64,000 bases of DNA from Caldatribacterium sp051549785 (GTDB taxonomy: Bacteria > Atribacterota > Atribacteria > Atribacterales > Caldatribacteriaceae). Location of the stretch: contig NZ_CP189974.1 in assembly GCF_051549785.1 (NCBI RefSeq), positions 62,001-126,000 of the forward strand. The letters are read 5' to 3'. The translations under genes were made by a program, and so were the position numbers. This document shows, in pieces, positions 41,024 to 49,229 of this stretch (position 1 is the stretch's first letter; each line of letters starts with the position of its first letter). The notes under the pieces were generated by a model that saw only the letters and a program-made list of their open reading frames with translations, had not been told where the DNA came from and searched no databases.

Positions 41024-41773
41024 ATGAACCACCTCTTTTGGGGGATCACAGCGAGTACGCTGGCGGGTCTTGCAACGGCGCTTGGTGCCATACCCATCCT
41101 TTCCCCCTCGCTCCATACCCTCTCCCACCGCCTGAAGGATGAACTCCTCGGCTTTGCCGCCGGGGTCATGCTCGCTGCCACTGCTTTCAGTCTCCTCGTT
41201 CCCGCCATCGAGCAGGGTGGGACGTGGGTGACCATCGCGGGGGTGCTTTCCGGAGCCGCACTCTTAGACCTTCTTGACCGCATTGTCCCCCATGAGCACT
41301 TTGAAAAGGGAAAGGAGGGCCCGGCATCGAAACTTCGGAAAATCTGGCTTTTTGTGCTCGCCATTACGCTACACAACTTCCCGGAGGGCCTCGCTGTGGG
41401 GGTGAGCTTTGGGAGTCGGAACATCGCCGACGGCATCACGGTGGCCGTAGCCATCGGGCTCCAGAACATCCCTGAAGGTCTTGCGGTGGCGGTGTCTCTC
41501 CTTGGGGCAGGATACAGCCGAGAAAGGTCCTTCCTTTACGCCCTTCTCACCGGACTTGTGGAACCCCTGGGAGGGATACTGGGTGTTGGGCTTGTCTCGA
41601 TCATGCATGCCTTTTTGCCCTTTGGCCTTGCCCTTGCCGCAGGGGCGATGCTCTTTGTGATCGGGGATGAAATCATCCCCGAGACCCACCATGGTCCCTC
41701 GGCCCGCTACGCCACGTATGCCCTCCTTGTGGGCTTTATTGTCATGATGGGTCTTGACACGGTTTTCGGGTGA
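41024..41773 (+). CDS. ZIP-family divalent metal transporter
   Basis: The 249-residue protein has eight membrane helices and the ZIP metal motifs in helices 4 and 5: LHNFPEGLAVGV and LQNIPEGLAVAV. A short cytoplasmic loop (PHEHFEKGKEGP) carries two histidines. It resembles the ZupT/GufA branch and imports Zn, Fe or Mn. Given the ferritin, encapsulin and rubredoxin in the window, iron or zinc uptake is plausible. Confidence 0.9.
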   Translation: MNHLFWGITASTLAGLATALGAIPILSPSLHTLSHRLKDELLGFAAGVMLAATAFSLLVPAIEQGGTWVTIAGVLSGAALLDLLDRIVPHEHFEKGKEGPASKLRKIWLFVLAITLHNFPEGLAVGVSFGSRNIADGITVAVAIGLQNIPEGLAVAVSLLGAGYSRERSFLYALLTGLVEPLGGILGVGLVSIMHAFLPFGLALAAGAMLFVIGDEIIPETHHGPSARYATYALLVGFIVMMGLDTVFG

Positions 41774-41833
41774 AGAGGAATTCCAACGCGTTTCCCTGGT
41801 TAGGAAAGAAAAACCCTTGAAGGGGGGAGAACG

Positions 41834-41992
41834 ATGGACCGCTACATTTGCCGCATCTGTGGATACGTGTACGACCCGGCCAAGGGGGACCCGGACTCGG
41901 GGATTGAACCGGGAACACCCTTTGAGGCCCTGCCACCCGACTGGGTGTGCCCGGTGTGTGGCGCAAGTAAAGACCAGTTTGAGAAAGAGTGA
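41834..41992 (+). CDS. Rubredoxin
   Basis: This 52-residue gene encodes a standard rubredoxin: MDRYICRICGYVYDPAKGD, with the iron ligands Cys6, Cys9, Cys39 and Cys42 in CRICG and CPVCG. It carries electrons, commonly to oxygen- or peroxide-detoxifying enzymes in anaerobes. GGGGGGAG precedes the ATG. A strong hairpin follows the stop codon by four bases. Confidence 0.97.
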   Translation: MDRYICRICGYVYDPAKGDPDSGIEPGTPFEALPPDWVCPVCGASKDQFEKE

Positions 41993-41995
41993 CGC

Positions 41996-42023
41996 AGAAA
42001 GGGCGGCAACTGCCGCCCTTTCT
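41996..42023. terminator. Bidirectional hairpin terminator between rubredoxin and sugar ABC operon
   Basis: A perfect 13-base inverted repeat AGAAAGGGCGGCA / TGCCGCCCTTTCT with a two-base centre lies between two convergent genes. The outer A/T pairs give short U-rich ends in both directions. Confidence 0.8.
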
Positions 42024-42799
42024 CAGCTTCTTTGACCTCCCTCCACAAGTTCTGCTCCCACTATAAGGCTGACGATTTCATCGGGATTCGTCTCGTGGAT
42101 GAGGCGCTCACCGACCTTTTCCCCTCGTCGGAGCACCACAAGACGATGCGCAACCTGGAAAACGTCGTAGAGCTGATGGCTGATAATGATGATGGCAACA
42201 CCCTGGGCACTCAGGGTCTTCACGAGATTCAGGACCTTCCGTTGCTCCGTGACTCCTAAAGCCGCAGTCGGCTCATCCATGATGAGGAGCTTAGCGTTCC
42301 AGTAAATGGAACGGGAAATCGCCACCGACTGGCGCTGTCCACCGGAAAGGGTTTTGATTTTGTTCCGCAGCGAGGGGATTTCTATCCCCAGGCGGTCGAG
42401 GACCTTCCGTGACTCCTGCATCATGTACTCGTGGTCCAGAACCGGGATGAGGTTGAAGAGCTTCTTGAGTTTCTCACGACCCAAAAAGATATTCGAGTAC
42501 ACGTTGAGGTTCTCCGCAAGTGCCAGGTCCTGGTAGATGGTTTCAATCCCCAGGCGGATCGCATCCATGGGACTGGTGATGCGAACCTCTCTCCCCTCAA
42601 AGAAAATTTGCCCCTCATCCGGACGGTACACCCCGGAAATGACCTTGATAAGGGTTGACTTTCCCGCACCGTTGTCCCCCAAAAGCCCTACCACCTCTCC
42701 GGGGTACACCGCCATACTGACCCGGTTGACCGCCACGAGGCCGCCAAAACGCTTGACGATGTTCCGCACCTCAAGGAGTGGTCTTCGCTCTCCTTCCAT
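42023..42799 (-). CDS. Sugar ABC transporter ATPase, single-domain (FrcA-like)
   Basis: The 258 residues contain Walker A GDNGAGKST, the signature LSGGQRQSVAISRSI, Walker B KLLIMDEPTAAL and the H-loop ISHQ. Related RbsA and XylG ATPases are double-length; this one has a single ATP-binding domain and so works as a homodimer, as in FrcA. The IRLGIETIYQDLALAENLNV segment is typical of the monosaccharide (CUT2) group. It is last in the LacI-controlled operon. Confidence 0.93.
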   Translation of the reverse strand: MEGERRPLLEVRNIVKRFGGLVAVNRVSMAVYPGEVVGLLGDNGAGKSTLIKVISGVYRPDEGQIFFEGREVRITSPMDAIRLGIETIYQDLALAENLNVYSNIFLGREKLKKLFNLIPVLDHEYMMQESRKVLDRLGIEIPSLRNKIKTLSGGQRQSVAISRSIYWNAKLLIMDEPTAALGVTEQRKVLNLVKTLSAQGVAIIIISHQLYDVFQVAHRLVVLRRGEKVGERLIHETNPDEIVSLIVGAELVEGGQRS

Positions 42800-42803
42800 C
42801 CTC

Positions 42804-43877
42804 CTACTCCCCTTTTCTCACGAACTCCGGGAAGAACTGGTCGATGAGCACTGCAAGCACCAGAATGATGCCCACATAGACGTACTTGTTGTACGTGGGA
42901 AGACCCAGGTTAACCATGCCGGTCTCTAGCATAGCAATAATCAAGGTCCCGATGATGGACCCCGCCATACTCCCCGTCCCCCCGTAGAGGCTTGCCCCAC
43001 CGATGACCACAGCCACAACCGAGTCAAGCATCCGCGCTGCCCCGGCATCAGCCCGTCCAGTCACGAATCGAAGGGTATACATCACCCCACCCATTGCGGC
43101 AAAGAACGAGGAAATCATGTACACCCGGATGAGGTGCTTCTCCACAGGGATTCCAGCTCTCCGGGCAGCGTCGATATTCCCCCCGATGGCGTAGACGTGC
43201 TGCCCGAACTGGGTTCTGGCAAGGATGAAGCCAAAAATAGCCACAGCAATAATGGAGAAAACGAACACGTTGGGGAAGAGGGGAATCATGGCCCGAATGT
43301 CGGCCCGGCTGATCCCCTGGGGCGGGCTAAAGAGAGTCAGCGCCTTTCCCGGAAGGTAGTAAAGGAGGTACCCGTTTCCGATAAAGCCCACAAGGGGTGG
43401 AAGTCCGGAAATCGGGACGTTATTGCAGAGGATTTCGGAGAGACCATAGGCAACGCCGTACATGCCAAAGGTGGCGATGAAAGGAGGAACCCGAAGTTTC
43501 GCTACCAGGGCACCGTTGACAAGACCCGGCAAAAGCCCAAAGAGCAGGGCACCAGCGCATCCAAGAAGAATCGACAGGCCCTGCGAGACTGAAGCTGCCT
43601 GAAGCATGACCATAATTTTGGCACTGACCACACAGGCCAGACCCATGACAAACCCTACGGAGAGGTCAATACCTCCCGTGATGATGACGAAGGTCTCCCC
43701 GGCAGCAAGGAGCAGAATGGTTGTTGCCGCAACCAGGATGTTCTGGAAATTCCTGGCACTGAAAAACCCAGTGCCGATGATACTGAACACCACGATTTCA
43801 CCGAGGAGAAAAAAGGCCACCCAGGCTCTTCCCAGGCGATACAACCACTCTTTCTGCCCTACCATAACACGTTCCAT
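42804..43877 (-). CDS. Sugar ABC transporter permease (CUT2), copy 2
   Basis: The 357-residue membrane protein belongs to the RbsC/FrcC family: ETFVIITGGIDLSVGFVMGL, GLVNGALVAKLRVPPFIATF, GMYGVAYGLSEI, and the late loop GRADAGAARMLDSVVAVVIG. It has about ten membrane helices. It is a paralogue of the permease directly upstream, including a 77-base stretch of identical DNA. The two probably form a heterodimeric channel. Confidence 0.93.
   Translation of the reverse strand: MERVMVGQKEWLYRLGRAWVAFFLLGEIVVFSIIGTGFFSARNFQNILVAATTILLLAAGETFVIITGGIDLSVGFVMGLACVVSAKIMVMLQAASVSQGLSILLGCAGALLFGLLPGLVNGALVAKLRVPPFIATFGMYGVAYGLSEILCNNVPISGLPPLVGFIGNGYLLYYLPGKALTLFSPPQGISRADIRAMIPLFPNVFVFSIIAVAIFGFILARTQFGQHVYAIGGNIDAARRAGIPVEKHLIRVYMISSFFAAMGGVMYTLRFVTGRADAGAARMLDSVVAVVIGGASLYGGTGSMAGSIIGTLIIAMLETGMVNLGLPTYNKYVYVGIILVLAVLIDQFFPEFVRKGE
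43119..43195. repeat. 77-bp identical segment shared by the two permease genes, copy A
   Basis: Bases 43119-43195 are identical to 44199-44275, exactly 1080 bases apart. They encode YAIGGNIDAARRAGIPVEKH and flanking residues, including all synonymous positions. Confidence 0.9.
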
Positions 43878-43886
43878 GGCTTCCCC

Positions 43887-44954
43887 TCAATCATAGACAA
43901 CTTCCGGGAACAGCTGATCGATAACCACGGCAAAAACCAGAATCGTCCCCACGGCGATGTACCGGTAAAAAGGAAGGATGCCGCTCATCAGAAACCCCAC
44001 TTCAAGGACGCTGAGCACAAAAACCCCCAGAGCTGTTCCGAGAATGCTCCCTTTGCCCCCCATGAGGCTTGCCCCACCAATCACCACAGCGGCAATAGCG
44101 AAAAGCTCAAGACTTGCGGCAAACTGCGTGTGGGTCCCGATGGAAAAAATGAGCGTGGAAAGAACACCAGAAAAAGCAGCAAAAAGCGACGAGATGACGT
44201 ACACCCGGATGAGGTGCTTCTCCACAGGGATTCCAGCTCTCCGGGCAGCGTCGATATTCCCCCCGATGGCGTAGATGTGCTGCCCGAATTGGGTCTTTGA
44301 GAGCACGAACCCAAAGACGAAAAGGAGTGCAAAGGCGACGACCGTGGCGTAGGGGACAATGCCCACGAGGTTTCGCGCCTCGGCTTCGGTAAGACCCAGA
44401 GGCTTCTCGAATATCGTAAAGAGACGGCCAGGAAGGAGATAGAAGAAAAAGCCGTTGCCAATCTCTCCCACCTCGTCGGGGAGAAAGGTAATGGGAAACC
44501 CCTTTGAGTATCGCAGCGCAAGGCCGTTGGCAATGCCGTACATGCCTAAGGTGGCAATAAAGGGAGGCACCCGAAACCTGGCTACCAGTATCCCGTTCAC
44601 AAGACCTGGCAAGAACCCCAGGAGCACTCCCACAACGATGCCGCAGAAAATGGCAAAATACGGTGAATACCCCAGGGCATAGAGGTCCCGAATGACAATG
44701 GCTGAAATCACCGAAATGAGCCCTCGAACAAACCCCACGGAGAGGTCAACACCTCCCGTGATGATGACGAAGGTCTCCCCGGCGGCAAGAAGGAGCGCTG
44801 GAGAAGAGGTCAGAAGGATGTTGTTCAGGGTCTTCAGCGAGAGAAAGCCTCGTCCGGTGAAGCTGAAAACGACGCAGAGAAGGAAGAGGAAGAGAACCAC
44901 CCAGTTCCGACCAATCCTTGCGACAAGCTGTGTGCGAGACATCACGCTCGTCAT
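43887..44954 (-). CDS. Sugar ABC transporter permease (CUT2), copy 1
   Basis: The 355-residue membrane protein is an RbsC/FrcC homologue (ETFVIITGGVDLSVGFVRGL; GLVNGILVARFRVPPFIATL; GMYGIANGLALRY). Differences from copy 2 concentrate in the middle and end, consistent with two non-identical channel halves. It begins after a hairpin that separates it from the binding-protein gene. Confidence 0.93.
   Translation of the reverse strand: MTSVMSRTQLVARIGRNWVVLFLFLLCVVFSFTGRGFLSLKTLNNILLTSSPALLLAAGETFVIITGGVDLSVGFVRGLISVISAIVIRDLYALGYSPYFAIFCGIVVGVLLGFLPGLVNGILVARFRVPPFIATLGMYGIANGLALRYSKGFPITFLPDEVGEIGNGFFFYLLPGRLFTIFEKPLGLTEAEARNLVGIVPYATVVAFALLFVFGFVLSKTQFGQHIYAIGGNIDAARRAGIPVEKHLIRVYVISSLFAAFSGVLSTLIFSIGTHTQFAASLELFAIAAVVIGGASLMGGKGSILGTALGVFVLSVLEVGFLMSGILPFYRYIAVGTILVFAVVIDQLFPEVVYD
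44199..44275. repeat. 77-bp identical segment shared by the two permease genes, copy B
   Basis: This is the partner of 43119-43195, with no mismatch over 77 bases. Flanking sequence is clearly diverged. Confidence 0.9.
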
Positions 44955-44969
44955 CCTCCGGATCGGGGA

Positions 44970-44991
44970 AAGGGGGCATAAAGCCCCCCTT
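44970..44991 (-). other. Intercistronic hairpin after the sugar-binding protein gene
   Basis: On the minus strand AAGGGGGGC and GCCCCCTT flank a five-base loop, with one unpaired G. It lies between the binding protein and first permease. Such hairpins stabilise the upstream mRNA and partly stop transcription, keeping binding protein in excess of membrane parts. Confidence 0.65.
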
Positions 44992-44993
44992 CC

Positions 44994-45977
44994 TCAGTCT
45001 GCCCGGTAAATGTACTGCTGGGCTTCCGGATCGTCCACGTTGTCCCGGGTGAAGAAGAAGAACCCCGGAACCATCCGCTTGGGAATCTCTTTCCCTTCAA
45101 CAAAGTATTGGTATGCCGCCTCAACAGCCAGTGTTCCGATTTCGTAGGGTTTTTGGGCAAGGACAAGGTCAACCTTCCCTTCCCTCAGGGCTTTGATGAG
45201 GTCCTCCGTAGCATCCCAGGAGGCAATCTTCACTACCCCGGCAAGCCCTGCGTTCACCACTGCCTGATACGCACCCTGTGCGCTGTAGAGGTTGGTGCCG
45301 AAAATGCCCACAATATCCGGATGGGCAGCGAGAGCAGCGGCAACCTGTTGCTGTGCCTTTTCCTGAATGTCAAGGCAGTATTCCACGCCGACGATTTCGA
45401 TATCCGGGTACTCCGACATCCCCTTCTTGAATCCCTCAACCCGCTCGACAACGCTTGAGACGTCGGGGTTCGTGGTTTCGACGAAAACCTTCCCCTTCTT
45501 CCCAATCATCTCGGCAAGGCGATGGGCGATCTCAACCCCGCCCTGGAAGTTGTCGGTGCCGATAAAGGTGAGAGGGAAGGAGTACTCGCTCGGTTTTGAG
45601 TAATCGCCGTCACCAATGTAGGTATCCACGGTGATGATTTCAATGCCCATGTCGTGGATGCGCTTCAGCGGAGCAATGAGGGCATCCTTTGAGGTAGGCC
45701 CGGTGATGATGACGTCAATGTCGCCTCGTGCAGCCACAGCCTCAAGAATCGGCACCTGGACCTCAGGGCCCCAGGCCTTTGGATACTCGGCCACAAAGAG
45801 TTCAAGCCCGAGTTCCTTGCACTTGTCCGCAATGCCTTTGCCAATCATGTAGTAGAAGGGGTCACTGATAGCAGGACACCAGGCGATTTTTGGTTTCTTC
45901 CCCTCGGCAAACACACCACTTGCCAGAACTCCCACAACAAGAACCACCAAAACCAGCGCAACCAGAACCTTCCGCAC
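44994..45977 (-). CDS. Sugar ABC transporter substrate-binding protein (CUT2, RbsB-like)
   Basis: The 327-residue protein has a signal peptide (residues 1-24, ending GVFAEG) and a type I periplasmic-binding fold (KIAWCPAISDPFYYMIGKGI; VITGPTSKDALIAPLKRIHD; VDTYIGDGDYSKP; TNLYSAQGAYQAVVNAGLAG). The ligand is unknown; the family binds pentoses, hexoses and polyols. No lipobox cysteine is present. The start is GTG with GGGAGGTATTT upstream. Confidence 0.92.
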   Translation of the reverse strand: MRKVLVALVLVVLVVGVLASGVFAEGKKPKIAWCPAISDPFYYMIGKGIADKCKELGLELFVAEYPKAWGPEVQVPILEAVAARGDIDVIITGPTSKDALIAPLKRIHDMGIEIITVDTYIGDGDYSKPSEYSFPLTFIGTDNFQGGVEIAHRLAEMIGKKGKVFVETTNPDVSSVVERVEGFKKGMSEYPDIEIVGVEYCLDIQEKAQQQVAAALAAHPDIVGIFGTNLYSAQGAYQAVVNAGLAGVVKIASWDATEDLIKALREGKVDLVLAQKPYEIGTLAVEAAYQYFVEGKEIPKRMVPGFFFFTRDNVDDPEAQQYIYRAD

Positions 45978-46060
45978 AGGAAATACCTCCCTTCAGCATG
46001 ACTGTCCCTCAAAGAGTTTCCCAGGACATCACTTTTTTCACGCGCTGTCTCTCACCCCCT

Positions 46061-47107
46061 TCAAAAGCATCCTAAAGCAGCCTCCCCTCCACACCCGCAG
46101 GATCCCCGCAGGACAATCTCCACGGGGAGCACCACGGTTTCTCCTGCGAAGGAGGGACACGTCATCCGGGAGAACAGGAGAACCGCTGCTTCCTTGCCCA
46201 GGGCATAAGCCGGCTGTGCCACAACGGTGAGGCGAGGCTGAACAAGGTCAGCCATCTCAAAATCGTCAAAGCCGACCACGGCAACGTCCTGGGGAATCCT
46301 GAGGTTTCTCTCCCGAATCGCCTTCAGGACCCCCTGGACCACGAGATTGTTTGCAGCAAAAATCGCCCGAGGCCGGAGGGGGAGAGCGAGAAGCTCGTGG
46401 GTTTTCCTGTATGCCTCGTGGATGGTCTTTGCTCCATCCTTCACCATTTCGGCACAGAGCCTAATTCCTTCCTCGTCCAGGGCCTGTCGGAACCCTGCGA
46501 AACGCTCCTGCGCCGTAGGCAACCTGAGATCCGAGGCCAAAAAGGCTAGTCGTTCAAAGCCGTGCTCAAGAAGATGGCGTGTCAGCCGGTAGGCTCCTGC
46601 TCTATTCTCCACCTGAACTACAGGGCCATCGAAACCCCGGGGAGGACGGTCGACGAACACCAGGGGGATGTGGGAAGCCAGGTCCTTGAGGTATGCCTGG
46701 GACCCCGTGGCGGGAACAATAATGAGGCCGTCAACCTGTTTCTCCACGAAAATGCGGACGTAGAGTTTCTCCTTCTCCAGGAGTTCATCGGAATTCGCTA
46801 CAAGAACGCTGTAATTCCGGGCAAAGGCCTCGTCCTCGATTCCCCGAACAACGGTGCTGAAGAAACCGTTGGTGATGTCGGTGATGACGACCCCAATGGT
46901 GTAGGTCTTTCTGCCCCGAAGGCTTCGGGCCAGCGCATTGGGACGATACCCCAGGGCCTCAATGGCGGCCAACACCCGCTTTCGAGTTTCCGCACTCACA
47001 CCCTTGTCGCCGTTGATGACGCGGGAAACCGTCTTGAGGGAAACACCAGCAGCCTGGGCAACGTCCCGTATGGTGGGAGTCTTCCGTGGGGAATGGTCCT
47101 TCTTCAG
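46061..47107 (-). CDS. LacI-family repressor, probable CTG start
   Basis: The protein of about 348 residues has an N-terminal LacI helix-turn-helix (TPTIRDVAQAAGVSLKTVSR, then VINGDKGVS) and a periplasmic-binding-like sensor domain. The C-terminus has an unusual cysteine-rich tail (GSCGCGGEAALGCF). An ATG at 47155 lies upstream of the promoter -10 and cannot be used. The only good ribosome site, AGGAGGGGG, is followed by CTG at 47107, giving LKKDHSPRKTPTIRD. It is the first gene of the sugar ABC operon and likely represses it from the palindrome at 47122-47135. Confidence 0.88.
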   Translation of the reverse strand: MKKDHSPRKTPTIRDVAQAAGVSLKTVSRVINGDKGVSAETRKRVLAAIEALGYRPNALARSLRGRKTYTIGVVITDITNGFFSTVVRGIEDEAFARNYSVLVANSDELLEKEKLYVRIFVEKQVDGLIIVPATGSQAYLKDLASHIPLVFVDRPPRGFDGPVVQVENRAGAYRLTRHLLEHGFERLAFLASDLRLPTAQERFAGFRQALDEEGIRLCAEMVKDGAKTIHEAYRKTHELLALPLRPRAIFAANNLVVQGVLKAIRERNLRIPQDVAVVGFDDFEMADLVQPRLTVVAQPAYALGKEAAVLLFSRMTCPSFAGETVVLPVEIVLRGSCGCGGEAALGCF

Positions 47108-47121
47108 ACAGCCCCCTCCTC

Positions 47122-47135
47122 GACAACGTTGTCGT
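47122..47135. promoter_or_regulatory. LacI-type operator at the sugar ABC operon promoter
   Basis: CGACAACGTTGTCG is a perfect 14-bp palindrome with the central CG usual for LacI-family sites. It lies at about +4 to +17 of the predicted transcript, between promoter and ribosome site, so bound repressor would block transcription of the regulator and transporter. Confidence 0.82.
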
Positions 47136-47144
47136 TTAGAAAAA

Positions 47145-47172
47145 GTATACACCATCCCCTTCCCCCGTCAAG
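47145..47172 (-). promoter_or_regulatory. Sigma-70 promoter of the lacI-sugar ABC operon
   Basis: TTGACG, a 16-base spacer, then TATACT on the minus strand. The predicted start near 47138 falls directly before the operator. Confidence 0.75.
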
Positions 47173-47234
47173 AACAACAAGAGGGTCTCACGTGAAAGCC
47201 TCGACAATGCGACACAGCCCAGGATGAAGCGATA

Positions 47235-49118
47235 CTATTCCCCGCAGGGAATACGCTGGAAATCCCAGGTGTACTTCACCGCCCCTGTGGACAGGGGGTA
47301 CTCCACCACCTTTTCACCCTTCACCACGTTGAGGTTTGGGGTGACCTCCTGGATTTCGCCGCTTGACATCTCGAAGCGGTCAAGCTCTGTCTCCAGGGAA
47401 GCGGTACGGGTTTCCCGGGTTTCCCCGGTGCAGACGTCGTGGTATCGACCCAGGACCTCTGAAAAACCTCTCCAGATAAGGCCTCTGAACCCACAGGAAA
47501 AGCGATACTGCCCGGTTTTCCTGTCCACCACCACACTGGCAGAGATTCGAAAATCTCTGTCGCTCAAAGTGCCGCGTACCCTGGTTTCCGAAGATTCCCA
47601 GCTCCCCGGTCTCACCGGGACTTCACCTCTTACCCCTTTCCTCCGGCAGGTGGTCACACAGCTCTCACGGAAGGTTTTGATGGTCATCTCGTACGTCCCC
47701 GAGAAATCCTGGGAGAGGATAGTCTCGGGTTGACCTGGCCGCAGAAGAAGCTCGCCCCAGACGTGGGCGTGGAGTTCGGTGGCGAGTTCTGATTCATCCC
47801 TCCCGCATTCTGCGGAATCGCTCTTTTTCGTTTCCCTAAAGGACAGGTCCACGGTGATATCCACTGTCCCCCGCCAGCATGCCGGCTCCTCCACCAAGGC
47901 AACCGAAGTTCGCTCCTCCAGGGCATCCGGATATCCCTCAGGCCGGTACCGGGCAACGACCTCCACTCCTTCCTCTTGTACTCCTGCCTGGTACATGAGC
48001 TGAATTCTCCCCCGGGCATCGGTTCGTACCTTACCCTGGGGTTTTAGGGAACCATCCACAAGACCGTTCGCTTCTACGGTGACCACCTCACCCTCCAGGG
48101 GGACACGCGCCCCATCGGGGGTAACCTGAAAAAGACGCACCTCAACAGCGGTCGATGCACCAGGGGCAATGTACGCCTCTTCCGGCTCGACCTCTAAAGC
48201 CACTCCGGCAATGGGGACCGGGGGCAGGACGTCTTGAGTTCGGATCCCGTCGATGCCGCAGGTTTTTGCCTGAAAGAGGTCAAACCCGGGTTCTAATCCT
48301 TCTCTCAGGGTATAGGTGATCGACCCACCTTCTTCACCCGTAATCTCCAGCAATACAAGGTTTTCGGTGACCACAAAATCCTGGGGGAAACCCTTCGTGG
48401 GGCGCAGTTCTCCTCGTTCCGTTCTTCTGGGGAAAATCACCACCTGGCCATGGTACGGATCAAAGACCGGCTCACCCCGGCAATTTTCCACCCGGACGCG
48501 GATATCCATCTCCCGTTCATCGAGTTTTGGGGAAACGTAGGGCTTCTCCAGGGCAAATTCCATCACCGGCCCCCGTGGGGGAACCCGGTGGGTTCTTTCG
48601 TACTCCAGAATGCGGGTCTCCAGAGAACCGTACCGGTCAATATTCTGCTCGATGGTGCGAAAGACGTCGGGGTCATCCTGCACAACGGAAACCCCAAGGA
48701 CACTTCCGGGAAACCCGCACGCATTGTTCTGCACAAGCTTTGAGCTCATGAAGACGGCGGTGTGCTCCCCCTCAAGGACACCGGCAACCTCGATATCCTC
48801 CCCTGCGGCAATAAGACCCAGGGTGTAGGAAAAGCTGTAGTCGCAACCGCTACCATCTTCCACAAAGTCAATCTGCGGGGAGTTCTCCCGCAATTCCTCC
48901 AGGACCACGGTGCGTATCTCCTGCCAGAGGGATTCCCAGGATCGGTGGGGATATCGCCCCTTCAAGTACTCCTGAACATCCGCCTCGTCCACAACCGTCC
49001 CACTCACCGATACCCTGGGTCTTGCGCAGCCGCTTTCCTGGGCATGAGCTCCCGACAAAGCCAGAGTTAGCAGGACAACAGAAAACAGCGAGAAGACTCT
49101 CTGCCAAGTCTTTGCCAT
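47235..49118 (-). CDS. Large exported protein with an Ig-like domain, unknown function
   Basis: The 627-residue protein has a signal peptide (MAKTWQRVFSLFSVVLLTLA through AHA, cleavage near residue 26). An Ig-like/invasin-type beta-sandwich lies around residues 299-408 (GVALEVEPEEAYIAPGAST; VRTDARGRIQLMYQAGVQ). The N-terminal region contains several cysteines and acidic beta-strand-rich sequence; the C-terminus has more cysteine pairs (CVTTCRRKG; CGFRG; CTGE). The start ATG at 49118 follows GGAGGGGAG; the 21 residues upstream are not needed. No enzyme motif was recognised. It is divergent from the giant exported protein next door. Confidence 0.75.
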   Translation of the reverse strand: MAKTWQRVFSLFSVVLLTLALSGAHAQESGCARPRVSVSGTVVDEADVQEYLKGRYPHRSWESLWQEIRTVVLEELRENSPQIDFVEDGSGCDYSFSYTLGLIAAGEDIEVAGVLEGEHTAVFMSSKLVQNNACGFPGSVLGVSVVQDDPDVFRTIEQNIDRYGSLETRILEYERTHRVPPRGPVMEFALEKPYVSPKLDEREMDIRVRVENCRGEPVFDPYHGQVVIFPRRTERGELRPTKGFPQDFVVTENLVLLEITGEEGGSITYTLREGLEPGFDLFQAKTCGIDGIRTQDVLPPVPIAGVALEVEPEEAYIAPGASTAVEVRLFQVTPDGARVPLEGEVVTVEANGLVDGSLKPQGKVRTDARGRIQLMYQAGVQEEGVEVVARYRPEGYPDALEERTSVALVEEPACWRGTVDITVDLSFRETKKSDSAECGRDESELATELHAHVWGELLLRPGQPETILSQDFSGTYEMTIKTFRESCVTTCRRKGVRGEVPVRPGSWESSETRVRGTLSDRDFRISASVVVDRKTGQYRFSCGFRGLIWRGFSEVLGRYHDVCTGETRETRTASLETELDRFEMSSGEIQEVTPNLNVVKGEKVVEYPLSTGAVKYTWDFQRIPCGE

Positions 49119-49142
49119 GCTCTCCCCTCCTTGCCCCAAGCC

Positions 49143-49151
49143 ATTATACCA
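49143..49151 (-). promoter_or_regulatory. Extended -10 promoter of the Ig-like exported protein
   Basis: The minus strand reads TGGTATAAT, a perfect extended -10 element. The ATG lies about 25 bases downstream. Confidence 0.7.
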
Positions 49152-49174
49152 TGGCCGTCGTCTCTTTCCTTCCA

Positions 49175-49203
49175 TTGCCAAAACCCTAGTGGTACAATAG
49201 TAT
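49175..49203 (+). promoter_or_regulatory. Sigma-70-type promoter of the giant exported protein
   Basis: TTGCCA, a 17-base spacer, then TAGTAT. The predicted start near 49210 precedes AAGGAGGGG at 49215-49223. A TACAAT at 49193-49198 is an alternative -10 but is too close to the -35. Confidence 0.5.
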
Positions 49204-49229
49204 CAATACGTCTCAAGGAGGGGAAGACG

